DNA of 34,391 bases from an uncultured Bacteroidota bacterium (GTDB taxonomy: Bacteria; Bacteroidota; Bacteroidia; Chitinophagales; Saprospiraceae), in NCBI GenBank assembly GCA_902609095.1, contig CACLQQ010000027.1, positions 1 to 34,391 on the forward strand. The letters are read 5' to 3'. This document shows positions 18,588 to 26,611 of this stretch, piece after piece (within the stretch, counting starts at the first letter, position 1; each line of letters starts with the position of its first letter). Under the pieces are notes generated by a model. The model searched no databases and had not been told where the DNA came from. It saw only the letters and a list, made by a program, of their open reading frames with translations. The position numbers and the translations under genes are program-made.

Positions 18588-19079
18588 ATGACTAAATGCT
18601 TGTACTTTATTTGTCCAACAGATTTCTTAGAAAGTACTATTGACAGTCTAACAATCAGCAAGAACTATTTTTACTCTTCTTTGGGTAATTTTTAGCTTAC
18701 TGATTTGAATCAAGCAAGTGAACTAATCCAATTAATTAAAGGTCAGAAGATAAATAGGATTTACTTTTTTTGTCTGACAACAATAGATTCTTAGCTATTA
18801 AAGGTAATATTAAAAGATATACCACTAACTCAAGTGTTATAAGCTTCAATATCTAAACAGAGGAATAAAGTATCTAATATTGGACAACCGTTTAATGACA
18901 AGTACATTTTACTTTCTTACTATTTGAATAAAAATGTGCTGCAGTTTAGTAGACTCTTAGCTGATTTTCAAACATTAGGTGTAGCGGACATAGGTACTAA
19001 AATATATCTCTGTGAAGAAAATAGATTAATCGATTCTATGTCTGAGATTGTTTATACCGAGGTCGTAAGCTCTAATTAG
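18588..19079 (+). pseudogene. Unidentified protein of about 165 residues, broken by stop codons
   Basis: From ATG 18588 one frame gives protein-like sequence throughout: CLYFICPTDFLESTIDSLTISKNYFYSSLGNF, then after stops KYILLSYYLNKNVLQFSRLLADFQTLGVADIGTKIYLCEENRLIDSMSEIVY. It is cut by TAG at 18693-18695, TAG at 18792-18794 and TAA at 18840-18842. Between about 18775 and 18835 another frame (SDNNRFLAIKGNIKRY) also looks protein-like, so a pair of compensating indels is possible. It begins 24 bases after the carbonic anhydrase gene and was probably its co-transcribed partner. I do not recognise the family. Confidence 0.65.
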
Positions 19080-19190
19080 CATAGATCTATTCTTGTATAA
19101 TGAATTGTTAAATATTCAAAATGCGTCCGAAGTTCCAGTCGAAATCTTTAAGTTATTACCTCCTAATCAAATAAATACTAAACACTTAAT

Positions 19191-22100
19191 ATGTCAACCT
19201 TTATATCTATTCTTCTCTGCTCTTTATTATCCGTTATGCTCGGATTAAGCAGCCTCATTGCACAAGGTTTTCAAGGGTATTATCAATTTCCAGATATTCA
19301 TAATAATACGCTTGTTTTTACCGCCGAAGGAGATCTTTGGAGAGTGTCATTATCTGGTGGTATTGCAACAAGGCTTACTACTCATGCTGAGGAAGAGCGA
19401 TACGCTATATTTTCACCTGACGGTAAGACTATTGCTTATTCCGCAAGTTATGAAGGGCCGACAGAAATATATACCATACCTGTAGATGGTGGACTAACTC
19501 AGAGGTGGACCTATGAGGCTGACGATTCTTCAGTAACTAATTGGACTCCTGATGGTAAGATTGTCTACCAAACCATGGCTTACAGCAAACGTCCGGATGA
19601 GATGCTTGTAACCATAGATTTAGAATCTAAGGATAAATCTGTTGTGCCACTCTATCAAGCAAGTGAAGGCGTTCAAAGTCCTGATGGAACTTGGTATTTT
19701 ATAAGACCATCAGATCATGGAGATTCGGCTAAACGCTATAAGGGTGGTACAGCACGTCAAATATGGAAGTATAAAGAAGGCGCAGAAGCCGTAAAGCTTA
19801 CTACTGAATATGATGGTGAGAGCTATAGACCTATGTGGTATGATAGTCGTGTATATTTTATATCTGATAGAGATGGTTATATGAACATCTGGTCGATGTC
19901 TGAAGATGGCAGCGACTTGAAGCAACATACGCAGCATGATGTCTATGACGTCTTATATGCTAATGTTGATCAAGGCAATATAGTCTATCAATATGGGGCT
20001 GATCTTTGGATTCTTAATATAGAGAGTGGAGTCTATCAAAAGGTTGATATTAGTTTAGCTTCCGATTTAGAACAACTCAGAGAAAAATGGGTAGATAACC
20101 CCGCTCAATACATCACTGCTGCTCATCCGAGTCCAAAGGGTGATAAGGTTGTAATAACTGCAAGAGGAAGAGCTTTTGTAGTTCCTGTTAAAGCAGGTAG
20201 AGCTATATCGTTTACTGATCAAAAAGATGTGCGTTATCGAGATGCTGTGTTTTCGTATGATGGTAAACACATCATTACGCTTTCTGATGAAAGTGGCGAA
20301 TTTGAGTTTATCAAATTTTCAGCTGACGGCTCTGGTGAAGTAGAGCCTATAACAAGTGATGGTAACTTATTAAGATATCAAGGTATTCCATCGTCAGATG
20401 GTAAGTGGATCGCTTATGATGACCTTGAATCTAATATGTATATACTTGATGTTGAGAGAGGCATCAGTAAGAGGATATCAACGAATCAAGAAGGTATTCG
20501 AGATTTTTCCTGGTCACCAGATAACCAATGGTTGTCTTTTGTTCAGACAGCAGATAATACAATGAGCCAAATTAAAGTGTTCAATGTTAATGATGACTCA
20601 TCATTTGATTTAACAACAGATAGGGCTAATAGCTTTAACCCAAGGTGGAGTCCGGATGGGAAGTTCCTCTATTTCTTATCTGATCGAAATTTCAGAACTC
20701 TCGTAGGAAGTCCTTGGGGCACAAGGCAGCCTGACCCTTATTGGGATATAAATGAAAAAATATATCATGTGGCTCTGGAGAACATAACGAGGTCTCCTTT
20801 CAGAGAAGATGATGAATTGATGGATTCAGAAAATGAATCTAAGAAATCTGATAAGGATTCTAAAATATCAGAGGATAGTGAAGAAGATAAGCTGGTTGTC
20901 AATATTGATATAGATGGAATTCAATCAAGGATAGCTGAAGTACCCGTTAAAGCGGGTAACTACTATGGATTAGAGGTGAATGATAAGGCACTCTACTTCA
21001 TGTCACGAGAGACAGGTGCTGAGGCTAACTCGCATATCAAGTTAGTTAAAATAGCTAATGAAAAGATTAAGATCACCAACATGGTTTCAGAGGTCAGTGG
21101 TTTTGAGATGACCCAAGATGGTAAGAAACTATTGGTTCGAAAAGGAAGAGATCATTATATGGTATCTGCAGGCACTGGAGCAATCAGTAAATTGAATGAC
21201 AGCAAGATAGATCTCAGTGGATGGAAGTTCTCCATAAACCCTAAGGATGATTGGAAGCAGATCTATACAGATGCTTGGCGCATGGAAAGAGATTATTTCT
21301 ATGATAAGAACATGCATGGTGTCAATTGGGATAAAATGCACAAGAAATATTTACCCTTAGTTGATCGAGTCACTACGAGGAGTGAATTATCTGATGTCAT
21401 CAGTCAATTAATTGGAGAATTGTCAGCTTTACACACAGCTGCTCGTGGTGGAGATACACGTAGTGATAATAAGTCCATATCCGTAGCAAGTCTCGGAGCC
21501 GAGACGAGTAGAGATGTGAGTAATGGAGGTTACAGAATTGATTATATCTATAAGGTAGATCCAGATTACCCAAACCTGAAATCACCATTAGATGATCCAT
21601 ATCTTGATATCAGAGAAGGAGATGTAATCACTGCGGTAAATGGCAGAGATGCTTTGTCATCAGTTGATATTGGAGAATTGATTCGTAATCAAGTTGATAA
21701 ACAAGTTAGGTTAAGTATCATAAGAGATACTCTCTCTAAGGACATCATCGTGAAACCAATTGGAGGAGAGTTTTGGTTGAGATATGCTGATTGGGAGTAT
21801 GGCAATAGGCTCAAAGTAGAATCTATGAGTGATGATCAATTAGGTTATCTCCATTTGAGGGCGATGGGCAGTAAGGATATGAGTCAATTCGCTCGAGAGT
21901 TTTATCCAGTCTTCAATAGAAAGGGACTTATCATAGATGTAAGATACAACTGGGGAGGTAATATTGATAGTTACGTGTTGAGTAAACTCATTAGAAAGGC
22001 TTGGATGTTTTGGAAAGCACGCTCTGGCGATACTTATCATAATATGCAGTATGCCTTTAGGGGTCACATAGTTGTATTGGTTAACGAGAACACTTATTCT

Positions 22101-22457
22101 GATGGAGAAACCTTTGCTGCCGGTATTAGGAGATTAGGTTTGGGTACGTCCATAGGAGCTCGTACCTGGGGTGGTCAAATCTGGTTACATAGTGGTAATA
22201 GATTGACCGATAATGGTATAGCTCGAGCACCGATGATGGGAGTATATGGACCTGAGGGAGAATGGCTTATTGAGGGTCGTGGTTTTGAGCCTGATATAGA
22301 ATTAGATAATCTTCCTAATGAGACATTTCATGGGAAGGATGCTCAGTTAGAGGCTGCAGTAAGGCTCTTACAAGAGAAGATTGCAGCTGACCCAAGAGAC
22401 ACTCCTCCAGTTCCAATCTATCCTGACAAATCGTTTAAATCAAATAGTAAGAATTAA
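19191..22457 (+). CDS. Tricorn-type S41 family peptidase
   Basis: A 1088-residue exported protein with a signal peptide (about 1-25), a long double beta-propeller part (about 28-660, with TolB/PD40-like blades such as FSPDGKTIAYSA, WSPDNQWLSF and WSPDGKFLYFLSDR), a core helical domain with ALHTAARGGD (expected catalytic His, about residue 750), a PDZ domain (about 800-860) and the S41 serine in NTYSDGETFAAG (about residue 970). It resembles archaeal tricorn protease, which degrades peptides released by larger proteases. A charged, low-complexity linker of Ser/Asp/Glu/Lys is at about 540-570. Intact across more than 3 kb, which argues against poor sequence quality in the window. It ends 33 bases from the convergent nucleotidase gene. 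Confidence 0.95.
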   Translation: MSTFISILLCSLLSVMLGLSSLIAQGFQGYYQFPDIHNNTLVFTAEGDLWRVSLSGGIATRLTTHAEEERYAIFSPDGKTIAYSASYEGPTEIYTIPVDGGLTQRWTYEADDSSVTNWTPDGKIVYQTMAYSKRPDEMLVTIDLESKDKSVVPLYQASEGVQSPDGTWYFIRPSDHGDSAKRYKGGTARQIWKYKEGAEAVKLTTEYDGESYRPMWYDSRVYFISDRDGYMNIWSMSEDGSDLKQHTQHDVYDVLYANVDQGNIVYQYGADLWILNIESGVYQKVDISLASDLEQLREKWVDNPAQYITAAHPSPKGDKVVITARGRAFVVPVKAGRAISFTDQKDVRYRDAVFSYDGKHIITLSDESGEFEFIKFSADGSGEVEPITSDGNLLRYQGIPSSDGKWIAYDDLESNMYILDVERGISKRISTNQEGIRDFSWSPDNQWLSFVQTADNTMSQIKVFNVNDDSSFDLTTDRANSFNPRWSPDGKFLYFLSDRNFRTLVGSPWGTRQPDPYWDINEKIYHVALENITRSPFREDDELMDSENESKKSDKDSKISEDSEEDKLVVNIDIDGIQSRIAEVPVKAGNYYGLEVNDKALYFMSRETGAEANSHIKLVKIANEKIKITNMVSEVSGFEMTQDGKKLLVRKGRDHYMVSAGTGAISKLNDSKIDLSGWKFSINPKDDWKQIYTDAWRMERDYFYDKNMHGVNWDKMHKKYLPLVDRVTTRSELSDVISQLIGELSALHTAARGGDTRSDNKSISVASLGAETSRDVSNGGYRIDYIYKVDPDYPNLKSPLDDPYLDIREGDVITAVNGRDALSSVDIGELIRNQVDKQVRLSIIRDTLSKDIIVKPIGGEFWLRYADWEYGNRLKVESMSDDQLGYLHLRAMGSKDMSQFAREFYPVFNRKGLIIDVRYNWGGNIDSYVLSKLIRKAWMFWKARSGDTYHNMQYAFRGHIVVLVNENTYSDGETFAAGIRRLGLGTSIGARTWGGQIWLHSGNRLTDNGIARAPMMGVYGPEGEWLIEGRGFEPDIELDNLPNETFHGKDAQLEAAVRLLQEKIAADPRDTPPVPIYPDKSFKSNSKN

Positions 22458-22490
22458 GGGAAATCAGCTAAATGATGGTGCTAACGATCA

Positions 22491-23399
22491 TTAACTGATC
22501 TTGATGGCTTTGTTAGCACTCATTTGACTTCCTCTTTTGGTGAGCAACACATCTATTCTGCCAAGATTAATGCCGGCCCACCCTACTTGGTTAATGGTTG
22601 TTTGGTAACCCTCATGGTTAGTAATAACTTGAGGTTTATCCATGAATGTATGGGTGTGTCCACCTAAAATGATATCAATCTCACTAACCTCTCGTGCTAA
22701 GCTTGTATCGCAGGGATATTCTTTCTCACCATAGTCATATCCCAGATGAGACAAGCATACAATGAGATTACATCCTTGAGATTTCAGTTCTTGAACCATC
22801 TCCTTTGCGACTGCATAAGGATCTTGGTATTTAGTATTACCATATAAACTGGCATTTACTAAACCGTCCAACCTGATACCTAAACCGAATACACCGACTT
22901 TAAACTTTCCTTTTTTGAACACTTGATAAGACCGTACTGAATCCCTTAGGATTGTCCTGCTTAGATCGTAATTAGAATTGATGTACGGGAACTCAGCATA
23001 ATTCATAGCTTGCTTGAATCTAGCTATTCCATTGTCAAACTCATGATTCCCTATAGTTGTAGCATCATATTTCATAGTGCTCATGAGCTTCAATTCTAAC
23101 TCGCCTCCGAACATGTTGAAGTACGGGGTGCCTTGAAAGACATCACCACAATCTAATAAAAGAACATGATTCTCTTGCTCTCTGATCTGTTTGATTATAC
23201 TCGCCCTGCAGGACATACCTCCGAAACCCTTATTCCTTCCAATGTCAAATGGATCTATATGAGAGTGCATATCATTTGTATGTAGAATGACTAGCTTCTT
23301 ATTCTGATTTAACGATGGATAAGCAAGCAGATTAGTAGGATTAGTACCTATTGCAGCTGTTGTTGCTAATCCTTGTATGAGGAATTGTCTTCTCTTCAT
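22491..23399 (-). CDS. Metallophosphoesterase, N-terminal half of a split 5'-nucleotidase
   Basis: A 302-residue protein with an export signal of Tat-like form (MKRRQFLIQG) and the calcineurin-like fold of 5'-nucleotidases. Metal and catalytic motifs are complete: HTNDMHSH (about 40-47), DCGDVFQG (about 83-90), GNHEFDNG (about 117-124), a later LSHLGYD and GGHTHTF. It would hydrolyse nucleotide 5'-phosphates, or similar phosphomonoesters, in the periplasm. The substrate-binding C-terminal domain is encoded separately by the gene just upstream (one base between its stop and this ATG). Such two-gene 5'-nucleotidases are known in Bacteroidota. Both appear intact. Confidence 0.93.
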   Translation of the reverse strand: MKRRQFLIQGLATTAAIGTNPTNLLAYPSLNQNKKLVILHTNDMHSHIDPFDIGRNKGFGGMSCRASIIKQIREQENHVLLLDCGDVFQGTPYFNMFGGELELKLMSTMKYDATTIGNHEFDNGIARFKQAMNYAEFPYINSNYDLSRTILRDSVRSYQVFKKGKFKVGVFGLGIRLDGLVNASLYGNTKYQDPYAVAKEMVQELKSQGCNLIVCLSHLGYDYGEKEYPCDTSLAREVSEIDIILGGHTHTFMDKPQVITNHEGYQTTINQVGWAGINLGRIDVLLTKRGSQMSANKAIKIS

Positions 23400-23400
23400 A

Positions 23401-24186
23401 TCAAGAGCCTTTAGGTTCTGAATTATGTAGTATGATATTATTTATGACTTCTTGTTTGATTTGAAGACCTTGAGCGGATCTGTCTTTAACTTCTTTAACA
23501 ATCATATCTCGCAACATGATTATTTCAACTTCGATTCTTGGTAGATTTTTTAACATCCCGAAACCACTACCGCCGTTAGCCATATAGTCACTTACCGCTA
23601 AGACATATTCTTCCTCAGGAACAACCTCCTCCCCGCTTAGAAGGATATTGCTAACTCCATCATCATTAACCTCATAGCTTACTGGATATGCCATGCTTCG
23701 CCCAGACTTCCCAATAAATTGTATCATATCTAATAACTCTGATCCTGTCATTTCTAAAAGTATGATTTGATTTTCAAAAGGCATGACCTCGTATATGTTG
23801 CCGAGTGTAATATCCCCTTTATTGATAGGAGCTCTCAATCCTCCATTATGATTCATTATTGCTATATCCACATCTTTTTCAAAAGTTACTCTGGACTGAT
23901 CAAGAATTAGTTTAGTCACAAATGTACCAAGAGCAGATTCATAGCGTTCTGATGACCTAAGATCATGCGTCGCATAGCCTATAACCTCATCCATGATCGA
24001 ATCTAAACTCATTCGATATGGTGCAATAATCTGCTCAATTTCAGTCGATTTTTCAATCGTTGTATCGATAGGGATTTTGGACCAAGAATACATCGCTTGA
24101 TAATTCTTAGGATTAAAGCAGGAGCTCAATGAAACCACGTATATTCCAGTGATTAACAAGAGGCCTATATGCCACAATAATTTCAT
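23401..24186 (-). CDS. 5'-nucleotidase C-terminal (substrate-binding) domain lipoprotein
   Basis: About 261 residues from ATG 24186 (a longer frame begins at 24201 but the signal starts at the second Met). The signal has a lipobox, SLSSC, so the protein should be lipid-anchored. The rest is a 5'-nucleotidase C-terminal domain: ALGTFVTKLILDQ, IMNHNGGLRAPINKGDITLGNIYEVMPFENQI, then YMANGGSGFGML. The NHNGGLR and GDITLGNIYEVMPF stretches are family signatures. It should pair with the metallophosphoesterase encoded immediately downstream to form a complete enzyme on the outside of the cytoplasmic membrane. Gene order is the reverse of the domain order in fused enzymes. Confidence 0.92.
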   Translation of the reverse strand: MKLLWHIGLLLITGIYVVSLSSCFNPKNYQAMYSWSKIPIDTTIEKSTEIEQIIAPYRMSLDSIMDEVIGYATHDLRSSERYESALGTFVTKLILDQSRVTFEKDVDIAIMNHNGGLRAPINKGDITLGNIYEVMPFENQIILLEMTGSELLDMIQFIGKSGRSMAYPVSYEVNDDGVSNILLSGEEVVPEEEYVLAVSDYMANGGSGFGMLKNLPRIEVEIIMLRDMIVKEVKDRSAQGLQIKQEVINNIILHNSEPKGS

Positions 24187-24341
24187 ATCAGAGTTGCACA
24201 TTTACTTAGAGGGTAAGATATATCGATTTGATATTACATTAATCTCTTTGGTATTATTTCACATAAATTTATTGAAAGATTCATACATCCATTGTTTTAA
24301 GGTCTCCGAGAATCTTTTTTAATCTGCTTGGGAATTAGTGC

Positions 24342-25150
24342 ATGAGTCCATCAGAACTACTAAAACAATCCTACCGTCCTATTTAACCTTCTGTTGGCAG
24401 GAATCATACAATCATAAGATATGAGGAGTTTCTTCCTGAGACGCAATTACGTCCCTACTTACATTGCTTTTGGAAGCTCCGATCTGAGGGCTGTTACCTG
24501 AGCCATATACATATCCAGTAGTATTGGACGGATGTATTGATGTCTTTAGAGAAACTGAGGCGCCCACTAATTGTTTTGTGATGGGCTTCTCCTGTAAATT
24601 TAGTGAGTTTGATCTTGGTACTAAATTCGATTATTACGGTATTCGCTTTTTACCATCCGCATTTACTTTTAGATTTAAGATTGATGCGAAGCTTATTAGC
24701 AATCAAGATCTTCCATTAAAACAGACTTTGCCTGAATTAGCAAGTAGACTATCATGTATTGTAACTCCAGGAGTCGACCAAAGTTCTGTTGTATGCTTCT
24801 TGAACGATATGTTCATTGATCATGTTGATCGCGCTACTTCTGATATTGACACACGATTATATGGGGCGTTAGCTATTTTTAGGAGGCATGGCCACATTGA
24901 TGTAGATCAAGAGCTCAACACTGGACTGATTCCGAAACAGTTTAGAAAGGTCTTCAACTATTATATTGGTACCACACCTAAGGCTTTTAGCAATGTGGTT
25001 GGATTCCAGTATATACTGAACGCCAAGCCATCAAATCGAAGCCTCAAAGAGAATAAAATATACTATGACGTGGGCTTTTTTGACCAGGCTCATTTTATCA
25101 AGAGTTTTAAAGTTTTCTATGGAGTAACCCCAACGCAAGCATTCAGTTAA
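24342..25150 (+). pseudogene. AraC family transcriptional regulator, broken
   Basis: ATG 24342 gives MSPSELLKQSYRPI, then TAA at 24384-24386, then readable sequence to LHCFWKLRSEG. Near 24490 the frame changes, after which the protein continues in one frame (from about 24495) to 25150: EPYTYPVVLDGCIDV, a sensor-like domain, and an AraC helix-turn-helix (GLIPKQFRKVFNYYIGTTPKAFSNVVGFQYIL and FFDQAHFIKSFKVFYGVTPTQAF). The DNA-binding domain is complete and the second helix-turn-helix is well preserved. One nonsense codon and one frameshift break the N-terminal part. It lies just upstream of the dead VOC gene, which it may once have controlled (inference). Confidence 0.92.
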
Positions 25151-25221
25151 AGATATCCGTTTTACAATTAAGCCATGGAGATAGCTCTCATTTTTGAGTC
25201 ATCAAATTAAGGACAACAATT

Positions 25222-25667
25222 ATGAGACTATTATTTATCATTACTTGCTCAGCTTATATGGCACCGCTGACGACTTAATCTAAAATGAATATGAAGCTTA
25301 ATGCTGGAATCATTACAGACAAGTTTGAAGAGACTAAACATTTTTTCACGAATGTATTAGACTTTGGGTCTCTTTAGAAAACCATTTCTATCTGCTAATA
25401 CATACACCTAATCATTCCGCAGAACTAAGCTTTCTATTTCCGATCCATCTCAGTCAGCAAGATCTGTTTCACAAAGCTTTCACTGGACAGGGGACCTTCT
25501 TTACTATTGAGATTGATGACGTTGACGTGCTGTTTGCTCAGATTAAAGAAAAGAATATTGATATAGCAGTAAAGCTTAGAGATGAGCCTTAGGGCGACCG
25601 ATATTTCTCTATTGTAGATCCCAATGGAATTGGTATTGATATCGTAACCTATACTCAACCAGATTAA
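25222..25667 (+). pseudogene. VOC (glyoxalase/dioxygenase superfamily) protein, broken
   Basis: Begins at ATG 25222 with a leader-like segment, then TAA at 25276-25278 (probably a former Gln), then MNMKLNAGIITDKFEETKHFFTNVLDFG. An extra CT near 25370-25373 shifts the frame; the real one continues as LENHFYLLIHTPNHSAELSFLFP to GTFFTIEIDDVDVLFAQIKEKNID. TAG at 25590-25592 replaces the Trp of EPWGDRYFSIVDPNGIGIDIV, and the frame ends at TAA 25665-25667. The closing VDPNGIGIDIV is typical of VOC domains. Members include glyoxalases, dioxygenases and resistance proteins; none can be assigned. Confidence 0.9.
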
Positions 25668-25826
25668 TATTAATGCACCATGTGTATGGACTGGCTCTTA
25701 GGAATGAGTCCATTTTTCATTTAAGCAATAGATTCATACCAAATTGCCTATCTTATGGTTTAATTCTTAATATGAAGGCCACTAAACTAGAGCTTAAATC
25801 AGCATAAAAAAGATTATAAACCGACT

Positions 25827-26114
25827 ATGGGTGTATTTGCAATACGCAACCTAAATAATGATAAGGTTTTAATTCATTACAGCACTGACATGAAATCCAA
25901 ATGGAATAGGCATCGTACTGAGCTCAATTCTGGTTCTCATAGGAATAAACAACTTCAACATGATTTGACTGTACTAGGCGCAAATCAATTCACTTTTGAG
26001 GTTCTATCAGAACTAAAGGAACCCGAAGAAAAAGAAATCATTTATAAAGCTAAACTCAAAACCTTAGTAGAAATGATTATTAAAGAGCATACTTCCTTAA
26101 TACAGTATGCTTAA
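25827..26114 (+). CDS. GIY-YIG-like small protein, probably decaying
   Basis: A 95-residue protein resembling small GIY-YIG family proteins of Bacteroidota and Firmicutes: MGVFAIRNLNNDKVLIHYSTDMKSKWNRHRTELNSG, HRNKQLQHDLTVLGANQFTFEVLSELKEPEEKEI. In relatives the first strand is GVY or GIY and the next motif VLIGSS; here they read GVF and LIHYS, so the Tyr and Gly positions are lost while the Arg in NRHR remains. The C-terminal LVEMIIKEHTSLIQYA is shorter and unlike relatives, where this helix continues to a GYN end, so a late frame change is possible. It may be an inactive or degrading gene. It stands alone between dead genes. Confidence 0.6.
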   Translation: MGVFAIRNLNNDKVLIHYSTDMKSKWNRHRTELNSGSHRNKQLQHDLTVLGANQFTFEVLSELKEPEEKEIIYKAKLKTLVEMIIKEHTSLIQYA

Positions 26115-26611
26115 CAGTATTAAAATTGCTTTCGATAAAGATCTTATAAATTAGATATCAACCTAAGCACTTTTCATTTTCTAAAAAATATTGACTGATA
26201 GACACATCCTTTTTGATGCTTCCTTATTAATAGAGACATATAAGATCATTAATCGCTTTTTTCGTTAATTCCTTATATCTATTAAGTCAAGAAGTTTATT
26301 TCTCTAGTCCTTGCTATATGGGAATAATCCTATTGTCTTCATTTACCTATGATATGCTAAAGGAAAGTGATCCTAATTCCAATGATTGCTTTTCGGAGAA
26401 GGTCTCTCATAAAGTAGATATCAACCCTATCCTTGAACTGAGTCATAAGATTACGCTCGCTCATTTACCTGATTAACGGGTATCTACAACACCCTTTTTC
26501 TATTAATAATACTAGCTCATCTATCGACATTCTTGAATTATAAAGGACTTCTGATTTTGTTCAGGTGTTCTTTATGATTAATCATTGAGTGTAATGTAAT
26601 TTCCTAATTCT
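26115..26611. other. AT-rich intergenic stretch, nothing recognised
   Basis: About 500 bases with frequent stops in all frames. I see no conserved protein segment, no RNA-like structure and no clear promoter before the dead GT39 gene. Remnants too worn to recognise are possible. Confidence 0.5.

Noticed and set aside
22458-22490. Bidirectional terminator between the tricorn and nucleotidase genes
   Set aside because: Short complementary segments (AATGAT/ATCATT, GATCA/TGATC) are present but the stem is short and no T-run follows.
25364-25377. Programmed frameshift in the VOC gene
   Set aside because: There is no slippery heptamer with a following structure, and the gene also has two nonsense codons.
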